This document shows positions 43,241 to 53,085 of a DNA stretch of 64,000 nucleotides, piece after piece. Location of the stretch: positions 17,343 through 81,342 of the forward strand of contig JAEUUJ010000027.1 of assembly GCA_016786495.1 (NCBI GenBank), given 5' to 3'. This DNA is from Cyclobacteriaceae bacterium. Lineage in GTDB: Bacteria; Bacteroidota; Bacteroidia; Cytophagales; Cyclobacteriaceae. Position numbers and translations under genes: made by a program. The first letter of the stretch is position 1, and each line of letters begins with the position of its first letter. The notes under the pieces are model-generated. The model saw nothing but the letters and a program-made list of their open reading frames with translations. It had not been told where the DNA came from and searched no databases.

Positions 43241-44743
43241 ATGAGCAACATGAAAAAGTATATAACACTCGTAACAGTTGGTCTGCTCTTCGTAACAACA
43301 TCATGTTTCGATTTGTCGGAGCACATTTATTCCAACATACCGGCTGAAAATTTCTTTCAAACGGAAAAGGATGTAATTGCGTATGCAGGCCGTGCGTATG
43401 TGAAGCTTCAGCCTTTTCCGGAAGAGCAGAGGCTTTGGTCGCTGGGCGAGCTCGCGGCCGATGAACTGGTAATTCCTACCAAGCACAACGGAGAGTGGTA
43501 TGATCAGGGCCGCTGGGATGATATCCATAAGCTGAACATTGCCCCGAATAATAAGATCCTGACACAGGCCTGGGACATGGTATTTCAGGGTATATCGGCA
43601 TGCAATGAAATTCTGAGTGTCATTTCTACCATCAACTTTGATAATAAAGAACGCGTGCTGGCCGAGATCAAAATTCTCCGTGCCTTCTATTATTACTGGG
43701 GTATCGACTACTGGGGTAACATTCCCTTCTCAACGTCATACGGCTCAAAGGAACTTCCTCCACAGAAAAACCGTGCGTTTGTATATGCATTCATCATGCA
43801 GGAGATAGACGAGAATATTGACTTCCTGCAGGAAACGCCAAGCAGCCAGTACTACGGCCGGGTAACCAAAGCCATGGCATACATGCTGCAGGCCAAGATG
43901 TATATGAATGCGCAGGAGTGGATCGGTGAAAATCACTTTGCGGATGCGGTAACTTCGTGCGATAACATCATTGCCCTCGGAGCGTACGAGATTGAGGATG
44001 ATTATTTCACAAACTTCAAGATCCATAACGAAGATTCGAAAGAGAATATCTTTGTTATCCCGTATCATTCCCAGCTAACAACCGAGCATTTCTACTGGTC
44101 GTACCTGACGTTGAATTCAGCCAGCCGGGCTACCATTAACATGACCGGAGTGCCGTGGGACGGGTTCGTGGTAAATCCGGTGTTCTTCGCGAAGTACGCA
44201 ACGGAAGATTTGCGCAGAAAGTCGTTCCTCTTTGGTCAGCAATACGATAAGGCCGGTAATCCGATCGTCATTGACGGAGTTCCATTTATTTATTCGCCAA
44301 CCATTGCCAACTACAGTTCACGCGGTGAATGGGAGGGAGCCCGCATTGCAAAATATGAATACCAGGAACAACTAAACTACGATGTGAACGACATGGAAAA
44401 TGATTTCGTGCTGTTCCGGTATGCCGATGTTTTGTACACCAAACTCGAAGCGTTATATCGACTGGGGCAGGCAGGAACCTTTATCAGCGATCCGGATCTT
44501 CAGAAAATCAGAACGCGCGCGGGCCTGACACCTTACACGGTGGGTGAACTTACTGATACCGAGTTGCTGGATGAACTCGGCCGTGAGTTCGCGTTTGAAG
44601 GCCATCGCAGGCAGGATATGATTCGTTTCGGAGTTTGGGAAAATGCTGGCTGGAATAAACCTTCAACCACACCGAATAAGCGGTTGTTTCCCATTCCGCA
44701 AACCGCGATTAACACCAATAACAATCTCATTCAAAATCCTTAG
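43241..44743 (+). CDS. RagB/SusD family nutrient-binding lipoprotein
   Basis: A 500-residue surface lipoprotein with a lipobox cysteine in FVTTSCFDL. SusD/RagB landmarks are the N-terminal FFQTEKDVIAYAGRAY, the TPR-like helical scaffold and the C-terminal FRYADVLYTKLEALYR, ELGREFAFEGHRRQDMIRFG and KRLFPIPQTAINTNNNLIQNP. It binds the glycan or glycoside at the cell surface and closes the SusC channel. It lies ten bases after SusC. ATG at 43250 is an alternative start. Confidence 0.95.
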   Translation: MSNMKKYITLVTVGLLFVTTSCFDLSEHIYSNIPAENFFQTEKDVIAYAGRAYVKLQPFPEEQRLWSLGELAADELVIPTKHNGEWYDQGRWDDIHKLNIAPNNKILTQAWDMVFQGISACNEILSVISTINFDNKERVLAEIKILRAFYYYWGIDYWGNIPFSTSYGSKELPPQKNRAFVYAFIMQEIDENIDFLQETPSSQYYGRVTKAMAYMLQAKMYMNAQEWIGENHFADAVTSCDNIIALGAYEIEDDYFTNFKIHNEDSKENIFVIPYHSQLTTEHFYWSYLTLNSASRATINMTGVPWDGFVVNPVFFAKYATEDLRRKSFLFGQQYDKAGNPIVIDGVPFIYSPTIANYSSRGEWEGARIAKYEYQEQLNYDVNDMENDFVLFRYADVLYTKLEALYRLGQAGTFISDPDLQKIRTRAGLTPYTVGELTDTELLDELGREFAFEGHRRQDMIRFGVWENAGWNKPSTTPNKRLFPIPQTAINTNNNLIQNP

Positions 44744-44745
44744 TG

Positions 44746-46740
44746 ATGAAGTTAAGAACCTATCTGATTGCCATTGTTATCCTTGCGTCACCGGGTGCGT
44801 TCGCGCAGAAAACACGGACCATCTCAAAAGCTGAGCTTCGCGACAAAATTGCCGGTGCATGGATCGGGCAAATGATCGGCAACATCTACGGGCTTCCGCA
44901 CGAGAACAAATACGTGAATGCGCCTGGCGATGAAAGCAAGTGGCCTTACGGCTACACCAAGAACCTCGACAAACTCAAGCAATACAAAGGCGCCTTTTCG
45001 GATGACGACACGGATGTTGAGTACATGTATCTGCTCACGATGGAGAAGTACGGATATGAACCAACCTACGAGCAAATGCGCGATGCATGGATGTTTCACA
45101 TCCGCGACCGTGTGTGGCTTGCGAACCGTGGTGCACTCGGCTTGATGCATTTTGGGTATACGCCTCCCTTCACCGGTGATAAGAACATCAACCCGCATTG
45201 GTTTCAGATCGATCCGCAATTAATCAACGAAATATGGGCGTATACGGCCCCGGGTATGATCAAGTATGCGGCACAAAAATCGGATTGGGCTGCATTGATC
45301 ACGAGTGATGAATGGGGAGCAGAACCAACCGTGATGTACGGTGCGATGTATGCGGCCGCATTTTTTGAGAAAGATATTCGCAAACTGATCGACATCGGCC
45401 TGAAGGAACTTCCTGCGAACGGGCGATATGCACAAACAGTGCGTGATATGATTGCGCTGCATCAGAAGTATCCCAATAAGTGGCAGGACGCCTGGAAGGA
45501 AATGGCTGACAAGTATTACATCCACGAGCCTGATCTGACCAAAACCATCTGGAATGCAAACCTCAATGGAGCGTGCGGCATACTGGCGATGTTGTACGGA
45601 AAGGGTGATTTTCAGAAAACGCTCGACTTGTCATGCGCGATGGGCTTTGATGCCGATAACCAGGCGGCTACCGTTGCCGGATTACTCGGTATTGTGTACG
45701 GATTTAAAGGACTGCCTGCAAACCTGTACTTGCCGATTGAAGGCTGGACAAAGCCGTTTAATGACACGTATATCAACATCACCCGTCATGAATTGCCGGA
45801 TGCGAGCATCCAGGACATGATTGATCGCACGCTGGCAGTAACGCTGTCGTTAGTAAAAGCTGAGGGCGGATCCGTTACCGGCAAAGCAGGTGCGGAAAAA
45901 GTCAACATCAATACCGCGGCAACATTCGATGTTCCGGTAGAATTTTATGTAGGCCCAGCACCCCGGATGGAAGTCGGAAAACCCGTCGACTTTGCCTTCT
46001 ACAGCGATGCTAACAAGAAATACAACTGGACACTCGCAGGAGGTGAACTTCCCAGGGGTGTAACCTTCGATAAAGGTAAATTGTCGGGAACACCAACGGT
46101 ACCCGGTAAATACAAGATCACAGTACAGCTCGACAACGGAAAAAAGTTTTTGAAAAAGGACTTCGACCTGCTCGTCCGTACAGCAAATATTGCTGCGTCA
46201 GCAGCGGCTGTGTTATCGAACGTAAGCGAACTTAACTGGAAGGTTATCGATTCGGCCTGGGTAACCTTTGGCAAGTCGATGTACGCTACAACGCCCGACC
46301 CGGTATTGCGCGATGGAAAATTTAACGGTACAGGTTCTGTTTTTTACAGCCTGGCTGCGAAAGCCAGGATTGCAAAAGTTGATTACTACGGCTATGAATG
46401 GAAAGACGATCAAAAGATTAATATGATCGGGTTCTTCACAGGTGGTATGGAGGAATTTGGCGGCTGGTTTACTTCGTTGAATGTTCAATATAAAAATGAG
46501 GAAGGTAAATGGGTTCCTGTCGAGCGTATAACGATTAACCCGTCATTATCGAAAACAGACATTGTATTCTTTCAACCACATTTCGTGGAGTATGTGATCA
46601 GCTTCGAGCCTGTAAAAACAAAAGCCATTCGCATCATTGGCGATGCTGCCATTCAGGATCACTGGAATAAGTATACCAAGAAAGTTTCCGGTTTCACATC
46701 CATCAGTGAATTAAGTGTTTACCGGGCTGAAAGCAAGTAA
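44746..46740 (+). CDS. ADP-ribosylglycohydrolase-family protein with Ig-like and discoidin-like C-terminus
   Basis: A 664-residue exported protein (signal to GAFAQ). The N-terminal ADP-ribosylglycohydrolase-like domain (about 28-375) keeps acidic metal ligands in AFSDDDTDVEYMYLL and MGFDADNQAATVAGLLG, although GD of the first motif is GN (IGQMIGNIYG). After it come an Ig-like putative domain (about 405-480; GELPRGVTFDKGKLSGTP) and an F5/8-type C/discoidin-like sandwich (about 495-663), both suited to binding sugars. Family enzymes remove ADP-ribose or ribosyl groups. With ribokinase and SusCD the likely job is freeing ribose from a riboside. It begins three bases past the SusD stop and is the first of three related proteins. 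Confidence 0.85.
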   Translation: MKLRTYLIAIVILASPGAFAQKTRTISKAELRDKIAGAWIGQMIGNIYGLPHENKYVNAPGDESKWPYGYTKNLDKLKQYKGAFSDDDTDVEYMYLLTMEKYGYEPTYEQMRDAWMFHIRDRVWLANRGALGLMHFGYTPPFTGDKNINPHWFQIDPQLINEIWAYTAPGMIKYAAQKSDWAALITSDEWGAEPTVMYGAMYAAAFFEKDIRKLIDIGLKELPANGRYAQTVRDMIALHQKYPNKWQDAWKEMADKYYIHEPDLTKTIWNANLNGACGILAMLYGKGDFQKTLDLSCAMGFDADNQAATVAGLLGIVYGFKGLPANLYLPIEGWTKPFNDTYINITRHELPDASIQDMIDRTLAVTLSLVKAEGGSVTGKAGAEKVNINTAATFDVPVEFYVGPAPRMEVGKPVDFAFYSDANKKYNWTLAGGELPRGVTFDKGKLSGTPTVPGKYKITVQLDNGKKFLKKDFDLLVRTANIAASAAAVLSNVSELNWKVIDSAWVTFGKSMYATTPDPVLRDGKFNGTGSVFYSLAAKARIAKVDYYGYEWKDDQKINMIGFFTGGMEEFGGWFTSLNVQYKNEEGKWVPVERITINPSLSKTDIVFFQPHFVEYVISFEPVKTKAIRIIGDAAIQDHWNKYTKKVSGFTSISELSVYRAESK

Positions 46741-46741
46741 G

Positions 46742-48388
46742 ATGAAATCAGGTACTGAAAAATTTTGGTTGTTTCTGGTTGTGTGTGTGATAGCTTCCGG
46801 CTGTGAGCCGGAGGCTAACACGAACGACGTACTATCGAAGGGATCAATCACCCTTTCCAAAGCAACACTTCAGGACAAAATCAAAGGAGGCTGGGCTGGT
46901 CAAACCATCGGTGTGGTTTACGGTGCTCCCGTTGAATTCAAGTACCAGGGTTCTCTGATTGACGACAAAATGAACATTCCATGGCATGAACACTACGTGA
47001 AATACTGGTGGGATAAAAAGCCAGGATTGTTCGATGATATTTACACCGATTTGAATTTTGTAAAGGCTTTCGAAAAGCACGGCCTGCAAGCGAGCTCTGA
47101 TTCGATCGCTCATCATTGGTCGAATACAGCGTACCATCTTGCACATGCCAACCAGGCATCACGGTATAATATTCTTAACGGCATCATGCCACCTGCGTCA
47201 GGTTTCTGGAAAAATAATCCTCATGCCGATGATATTGACTTCCAGATTGAAGCCGATTTTATTGGCCTGATGGCGCCCGGGATGGTGAACGCAGCAACGG
47301 ATATTGCCGATCGGGTGGGTCACGTAATGAACAGTGGTGACGGCTGGTATGGTGGCGTGTTCGTGTCGGCTATGTATTCACTTGCATTTGTATCAGACGA
47401 CCCGGTGTATATCGTGGAGCAGGCAATTAAAACAATTCCGGCCGGAACAAAATTTCATGACTGTATCGCGGATGTAATTGCCTGGCATAAGCAATACCCG
47501 GACGATTGGAAACAAACCTGGTTCGAAGTTCAGAAGAAGTGGAACCTGGATGTTGGTTGCCCGAAGGGTGCATTTCTCGGTTTTAACATCGATGCGAAAA
47601 TTAACTCCGCATATGTTGCCATCGGCATGTTGTACGGTAACGGTGACTTTACAAAATCTGTTGACATCGCTGCCCGATGCGGACAGGATGCTGATTGTAA
47701 TCCGGCAACGGTAGGAGGAGTGTTGGGTGTTATGCTGGGGTATGATAAGATTCCTGCGTTCTGGCTGAAGCCTTTGCAGGAGATCGAGCGTGACAACTTC
47801 GAGAATACAGATGTATCCCTTGGGAAGGCATACACCTGGAGTTTCAATCATGCGTTGGGTGTGATTGAACAAGAGGGAGGCAAGACAGCGGGAGGAGAGG
47901 TAACCATTCCGCTTGAGACGCCGGTTGCTGTGGCATTTGAGCAAAACTTTGAAAAGACATTCCTGGTTGAACGCAGCAAAATCGACAAATCGTTTACCGA
48001 TGAAATAACCCTTGAGTTTACCGGAAACGGCTACCTGCTGTACGGAAACATGGTAAAGCGCGGAAAGATTGATGCTGACTACATCGATCGCATTTCAAAA
48101 CGTACCTACGGCTCAGAACCCCTCGGGCTTGCAGAGTTAAACGACTCCTATGTTGCCACGATGCTGGTGTACACGGATGATGTTGTAACCGATACGGTTT
48201 CATTGCCGATGATGAACACGGCCCGCAAGCTTGAGCCGTCCTGGAATTATCAAATGCCGGAGGGCATACATACGATCAAATTGAAATGGATCAATCCGGA
48301 TAAAAACTATGAGTATCGCGTTAACGACATGATTGTTTACTCAGGAAACGAACCGCAAAGCAATCTTCCAATAACCGCTTCGAAATGA
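46742..48388 (+). CDS. ADP-ribosylglycohydrolase-family lipoprotein 2
   Basis: A 548-residue lipoprotein (lipobox VIASGCEPE) starting one base after the previous stop. An earlier opening at 46715 overlaps that gene and spoils the signal peptide. The fold motif IKGGWAGQTIGVVYG is followed by DDIYTDLNF in place of the usual TDDT-type ligands, and RCGQDADCNPATVGGVLG matches the C-terminal metal motif with Cys replacing Thr. The C-terminal 150 residues look beta-rich and resemble those of the third copy. Highly similar to the gene at 48385, it may act on the same ribosides with another linkage. Confidence 0.82.
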   Translation: MKSGTEKFWLFLVVCVIASGCEPEANTNDVLSKGSITLSKATLQDKIKGGWAGQTIGVVYGAPVEFKYQGSLIDDKMNIPWHEHYVKYWWDKKPGLFDDIYTDLNFVKAFEKHGLQASSDSIAHHWSNTAYHLAHANQASRYNILNGIMPPASGFWKNNPHADDIDFQIEADFIGLMAPGMVNAATDIADRVGHVMNSGDGWYGGVFVSAMYSLAFVSDDPVYIVEQAIKTIPAGTKFHDCIADVIAWHKQYPDDWKQTWFEVQKKWNLDVGCPKGAFLGFNIDAKINSAYVAIGMLYGNGDFTKSVDIAARCGQDADCNPATVGGVLGVMLGYDKIPAFWLKPLQEIERDNFENTDVSLGKAYTWSFNHALGVIEQEGGKTAGGEVTIPLETPVAVAFEQNFEKTFLVERSKIDKSFTDEITLEFTGNGYLLYGNMVKRGKIDADYIDRISKRTYGSEPLGLAELNDSYVATMLVYTDDVVTDTVSLPMMNTARKLEPSWNYQMPEGIHTIKLKWINPDKNYEYRVNDMIVYSGNEPQSNLPITASK

Positions 48389-49959
48389 TGACCAAAGGCT
48401 TTCTTTATATCGCTGTTGTTTTGCTGCTGCTTGTGTCATGCACACAGCAAAAAGACACTGCAGTTCTGCCGGAGACGTTTTCAATATCAACCAAAACGTT
48501 CAAAGATAAGATTCGTGGCGGCTGGGCTGGACAAACCATTGGCTGTACGTTTGGCGGTCCTACCGAATTCAAGTTTAAAGGCACACTCATCCAGGATTAC
48601 CAGCCGATCATCTGGCACGACCACTATATAAAAGAGACTTTTGAAATGGATCCGGGCTTGTACGATGATGTGTACATCGATATGACGTTCGTTGAGATTC
48701 TGGAAAAATATGGTCTTGATGCACCAGTCGACTCGTTCGCATTGTCGTTTGCGCATGACGATTATAAACTCTGGCACGCCAACCAGGCTGCACGCTACAA
48801 CATCCTGAATGGCATTATGCCTCCGGCATCCGGCCACTGGATGAATAATCCTCATGCGGACGACATCGACTTTCAGATTGAAGCTGACTTTGCGGGTATG
48901 ATGACGCCCGGCATGATCAACGCATCATCCACAATCTGTGATAGCATTGGTCACATTATGAATTATGGCGATGGCTTCTACGGCGGTGCGTTCATGTCGG
49001 CCATGTACTCCGCTGCCTATGTAACCGATGACATCAACCTGGTTGTGAGTGAGGCATTGAAAATCATTCCCGCTGAAAGCAAGTTCTATAAAACCATTGC
49101 GGATGTGATTGCGTGGCATAAGCAATACCCGGACGACTGGAAGAAAGCGTGGTTTGAAATTGAGAAGAAGCATTCATCTGACAAGGGTTGTTCCGAAGGG
49201 GTATTCAATGCATTCAACATTGATGCAAGTTTGAATGCCGCCTATGTAGTAATGGGATTGCTGTATGGTGAAAAAGACTTTTTCAAAACCATGGATGTGG
49301 CTACCCGTTGCGGACAAGACTCTGACTGCAACCCCGCTACTGCCGCGGGCATTCTTGGTGTGATGATCGGCTATAACAACATCCCGGAATACTGGAAACC
49401 AGCGCTTGAGGAAACAGAAGGGCTGAAGTTTCCCTACATGGACATCTCATTGCGTGAAATTTATGATCTGAGCTACAAGCACGCACTACAAGTGGTTAAG
49501 AAGAATGGCGGAACGGTGTCAGATTCGACCATTACCTTGACTGTTCAGAAACCTCGGATGCTGCGGCTTGAGCAATCTTATGAAGGATTGTATCCGGCTT
49601 CGGAATTGCTAATCCGGAAAGATCATTTGGAAGATCCTATTGTCGTGAATTTCACTGGAAACGGTGTAGTGGTACTCGGCAATCTTCGTAGTATGTGCGG
49701 AGTTTCGCAAAGTGACTACGTAGCACTCCTGGATGTGTATGTTGATGGAGTGAAGAGCGAGCAGGTTAAAATGCCGTTCGACTACATCGTTCGCAAATAC
49801 GACATCTACCATAAATACCTGTTGCCACAAGGTGAACATAAAATCGAAATCAAATGGGTGAATCCCAACCCCGACTTCAGGATGTACCTGAAATCGGTTG
49901 TTACGTATGCCGATTCACCTGTTAAACCTATTGATCCGGCCGTTGTAAACGCGAAATGA
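48385..49959 (+). CDS. ADP-ribosylglycohydrolase-family lipoprotein 3
   Basis: A 524-residue lipoprotein (lipobox LLVSCTQQ) whose start overlaps the stop of copy 2 by four bases. Conserved blocks shared with copy 2 are IRGGWAGQTIGCTFGGPTEFKFKG, RYNILNGIMPPASGHW, NPHADDIDFQIEADF, AWHKQYPDDWKKAWFE and RCGQDSDCNPATAAGILG. The N-terminal acidic motif reads DDVYIDMTF. The two proteins plainly arose by tandem duplication. Release of ribose or ADP-ribose from an extracellular substrate is inferred from family and context; the altered metal ligands leave the exact reaction open. Confidence 0.82.
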   Translation: MMTKGFLYIAVVLLLLVSCTQQKDTAVLPETFSISTKTFKDKIRGGWAGQTIGCTFGGPTEFKFKGTLIQDYQPIIWHDHYIKETFEMDPGLYDDVYIDMTFVEILEKYGLDAPVDSFALSFAHDDYKLWHANQAARYNILNGIMPPASGHWMNNPHADDIDFQIEADFAGMMTPGMINASSTICDSIGHIMNYGDGFYGGAFMSAMYSAAYVTDDINLVVSEALKIIPAESKFYKTIADVIAWHKQYPDDWKKAWFEIEKKHSSDKGCSEGVFNAFNIDASLNAAYVVMGLLYGEKDFFKTMDVATRCGQDSDCNPATAAGILGVMIGYNNIPEYWKPALEETEGLKFPYMDISLREIYDLSYKHALQVVKKNGGTVSDSTITLTVQKPRMLRLEQSYEGLYPASELLIRKDHLEDPIVVNFTGNGVVVLGNLRSMCGVSQSDYVALLDVYVDGVKSEQVKMPFDYIVRKYDIYHKYLLPQGEHKIEIKWVNPNPDFRMYLKSVVTYADSPVKPIDPAVVNAK

Positions 49960-49960
49960 T

Positions 49961-51529
49961 ATGAGGGGGAGACTGTTTTTTGTTGTATTGATTATTATCC
50001 TGGTATCGGGTTGTTCGGACGATGACCCGAAAAAAGCTAATGTCCCGTTTGTACGCCTGCGCGAAGATCAAATTTTGCAAAGCACAATCCTGAACCGCGC
50101 TGTCGAATATGCGGTACTGCTGCCGGCCGACTACGATGAAACAACCGAATCCTATCCGGTAGTGTACCTGCTTCACGGTTTTGGCGATGACGAAACTGCC
50201 TGGTACAGGAATGGCGGACTACAATACAACGTGGACAAATATATCACGGAAACTGTACCCATGATTTATGTGATGCCACAGGGATTCAATACCTATTATA
50301 TCGACAAGTACAACGGAAGCTTTCCCTATATGGAAATGTTCGTGGAAGAGCTTGTTCCTGAAATCGATGCGAGATTCCGTACGAAGAACGATAAGAGTCA
50401 GCGCGCGGTTATGGGTTACTCAATGGGTGGGTATGGCGCGTTAATTCTGCCGACAATGCACCCGGAAGTATTTTCAATCAGCATTCCGCTGAGCATGTCG
50501 TTCCGGACGGATGAACAGTACATCGCAGAATCGCAGCAGGCGTTTGACAATCAGTGGGCACCAAACTTTGGCCCTGCAAAAGGTGTTGCCGGAGCCGCAC
50601 GGTTAACTGATTATTTCAAGCAGCGAAGTCCATTTTACTTCTTTCAGCTGGAAAATGTTTCAGCTTATAACAATGTAAAATTTTTGATTGATTGCGGAGA
50701 CGATGAGGAAGCGCTCATTTTCACGAGTAACAGTCTTCATTCATTGATGCGAAGTAATGGCATTCAACACGAGTACCGCGTGCGGAGCGGTGGCCACTCA
50801 TTCGATTACTGGAAGAAGTCATATCCGGAAGCATTGAAGTTTATCAGCGATGCGGTGCAGGGAATTCCGTATCCGGAAGAACCGGAACCGGTGGCTGTCG
50901 GAACACTAATCAGTGAAGGCTATATCGAAACTATTACGGTTTCGGGAATTGCGCTGAACATCGTAAAACCTGTTGACTATGCGTCCGCTACGATTGAGTA
51001 TCCGGTACTTTACCTGATTCATGATGCAGGAATTGATGCGCAGCAAAACCGCATTCATACATTTTCGCTTCTTCGAAATGCGATGAGTGAATCGAAAATT
51101 CCTCAATCGATCATTGTTGAGATAACCCAATCAATCGATGATGATGAGATGGAGGAAATTGTGGCATACATAGATCAAACGTATCGTACAAAAGATGTCC
51201 GCGCAAACCGGGTGATCATGGGTAACGGTACACGGGCTGTCAACGCGTTAACACTTGCGGATAACTCGGATTCATTCAGTGACTGCTTCATTTTCAATGC
51301 ACAGCTTCCTGATGAAGCTAACAATGTTTCAAACGATGTGTTTTATTACGTTGACGCGACCGATAAGAGCGCAAGTTTCAGGGGCTATGAAAACCTGTAC
51401 GCGAAAATCAGAAATGACGGTACGGACGGCTATGAATACCGGGTACGTCAGGGTGCTGATTCCTACCAGGCATTCCTAAACGGACTGAGCGAATCACTTC
51501 CATCCCTAAAAGAAAGTTTGAGCCCATGA
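49961..51529 (+). CDS. esterase lipoprotein with a second, degenerate esterase domain
   Basis: A 522-residue lipoprotein (lipobox ILVSGCSDD). The first domain (about 25-305) is an esterase D/feruloyl-esterase-type alpha/beta hydrolase: YPVVYLLHGFGDDETAWY (oxyanion region), GYSMGGYGAL with Ser154, LIDCGDDEEA with Asp247 or 248, and GGHSFDYW with His279. The second domain (about 320-520) has the same fold wording (YPVLYLIHDAG, YRTKDVRANRVIMG) but shows GNGTRA where the serine should be and no catalytic histidine. The gene lies one base after ADP-ribosylglycohydrolase 3. It probably strips acyl groups from ribosides before hydrolysis. Confidence 0.88.
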   Translation: MRGRLFFVVLIIILVSGCSDDDPKKANVPFVRLREDQILQSTILNRAVEYAVLLPADYDETTESYPVVYLLHGFGDDETAWYRNGGLQYNVDKYITETVPMIYVMPQGFNTYYIDKYNGSFPYMEMFVEELVPEIDARFRTKNDKSQRAVMGYSMGGYGALILPTMHPEVFSISIPLSMSFRTDEQYIAESQQAFDNQWAPNFGPAKGVAGAARLTDYFKQRSPFYFFQLENVSAYNNVKFLIDCGDDEEALIFTSNSLHSLMRSNGIQHEYRVRSGGHSFDYWKKSYPEALKFISDAVQGIPYPEEPEPVAVGTLISEGYIETITVSGIALNIVKPVDYASATIEYPVLYLIHDAGIDAQQNRIHTFSLLRNAMSESKIPQSIIVEITQSIDDDEMEEIVAYIDQTYRTKDVRANRVIMGNGTRAVNALTLADNSDSFSDCFIFNAQLPDEANNVSNDVFYYVDATDKSASFRGYENLYAKIRNDGTDGYEYRVRQGADSYQAFLNGLSESLPSLKESLSP

Positions 51530-53064
51530 GAAAACTGGAGCTTATCGTTGTGTTTTTAGTTGGCTGCATTTCCGTGTACGCACAAAAGCCGCGTGTCATG
51601 GAAGGGCTAACGATGAATAGCAAAATACTATCGCAAGGTGTGAACTATTCAATCGTGCTGCCGGAGGACTATTACACGTCAAACAAACACTACCCGGTGG
51701 TTTATCTGCTGCACGGTCTCGGTGACAATGAATCTTCCTGGCTTGAGTATGGACAAATTAGTCAGGTTGCCGATGCAGCCGTAAGGAAAAAGGAAATCAT
51801 CCCGATGATCTATGTGATGCCGGCAGGGTACCGGAACTACTATGTGAATGATTATGCAGGTACGTTTTTGTACGAAGATATGTTTATCCGCGAGCTGGTG
51901 CCGTTTATTGATTCTCAATATCGCACGCTGGCCGATAAATCGCACCGCGCAACGCTTGGTTACTCCATGGGCGGGTTTGGAGCGCTGGTGCTTCCACTCC
52001 GCAACCCCGACGTGTTTACGGTAAGCGTTCCATTAAGCATTTCCGTTCGTACCGACAGTCAATATATCACAGAAGATGCATCCGGTTGGGATGAGCAATG
52101 GGGCCGTTTGTTTGGCGGAACAGGAACAACGGGTGAAAGCCGCATAACCGACTACTACAAAAAGCATTCACCGTTCCATATTTTTTCACAACCCGACTTG
52201 AGCCAACTTCAAAACCTGAAGCTATACATCGATAATGGTGATGATGAAGAAACGCTGTGCCGCAGTAACGAGGAGCTTCACATGTTGCTGCGCGACCGGA
52301 ATTTTCCGCACGAGTTTCGCGTCCGCAACGGAGGTCACGAATTTCAATACTGGCGTGACGCGCTTCCAAACGGACTTCATTTTATCAGCGATGCATTTCA
52401 AGGCAGACCTTACCGGGGCGATATTAAAAATTCGGCGAAACCTGCAAACGTTTCCAGATCAACTAAGCTTGTTAGTGAGGGGCAATATAAAGTTTGGCTT
52501 CCCGCAGAGTACGCCAGCACAGCGCGCCTGTATCCCGTGCTTTATGTTGCAGGTGTACAAAGTCATTCGTTTGATAAAATCGTAAAACGCATCGGGCAAC
52601 TGATTGACAATGGATCACTCACGCCAGTCATGGTTGTGTTTGTTGATTCAACCGTTTCTGACATTGTTGCTGTAACCGCTTCGGTAGAACAAAAATATCG
52701 TGCCCGGAATGGCTGGAGATTCCGTGCGTTGATGGGAGTAGAATCGGGCGGGTCTGTTGCGCTTCGTGCTGCATTGACTCCGGAAATGTTTACGTCCTGC
52801 GTGCTCTTTGATGTGCCGCTCGACTGCGAGTTGCTCAAGGCAACGGTTCAGAAGAGCAAAAAGACGTTGAGCCGCACATGGTTCTTCATGTATAGTCCCG
52901 ACAAAGGCAACACGTACCAGGCAAATGGTTGTGCCCACATCTTTCTGCGCGATGAAGAAGTGTATCACGAGTACCGCGTGCAGGAGGGAAAAGGCGGAAA
53001 TGCCTGGATGCTCGGCAACCTGGAAGAAGCTTTAAACTTTATACAGCGAAAAATTCACCGATAA
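51526..53064 (+). CDS. exported esterase with a second, partly degenerate esterase domain
   Basis: A 512-residue protein with a signal peptide ending ISVYAQ. The active first domain has YPVVYLLHGLGDNESSW, GYSMGGFGAL with Ser147, YIDNGDDEETL and NGGHEFQYW. The second domain retains a serine (Ser407 in GVESGGSV) but reads GGNAW where a histidine is expected. It is a tandem duplicate of the preceding gene, overlapping it by four bases, yet is secreted or periplasmic rather than a lipoprotein. The two esterases may therefore work on either side of the outer membrane. Substrate: acyl or feruloyl esters on sugars, inferred. Confidence 0.88.
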   Translation: MRKLELIVVFLVGCISVYAQKPRVMEGLTMNSKILSQGVNYSIVLPEDYYTSNKHYPVVYLLHGLGDNESSWLEYGQISQVADAAVRKKEIIPMIYVMPAGYRNYYVNDYAGTFLYEDMFIRELVPFIDSQYRTLADKSHRATLGYSMGGFGALVLPLRNPDVFTVSVPLSISVRTDSQYITEDASGWDEQWGRLFGGTGTTGESRITDYYKKHSPFHIFSQPDLSQLQNLKLYIDNGDDEETLCRSNEELHMLLRDRNFPHEFRVRNGGHEFQYWRDALPNGLHFISDAFQGRPYRGDIKNSAKPANVSRSTKLVSEGQYKVWLPAEYASTARLYPVLYVAGVQSHSFDKIVKRIGQLIDNGSLTPVMVVFVDSTVSDIVAVTASVEQKYRARNGWRFRALMGVESGGSVALRAALTPEMFTSCVLFDVPLDCELLKATVQKSKKTLSRTWFFMYSPDKGNTYQANGCAHIFLRDEEVYHEYRVQEGKGGNAWMLGNLEEALNFIQRKIHR

Positions 53065-53085
53065 ATAAATCCTAACCTATAAACT

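Noticed and set aside
47393-47944. Minus-strand frame of 183 codons
   Set aside because: It is antisense to ADP-ribosylglycohydrolase copy 2, whose motifs are convincing; the antisense product resembles nothing.
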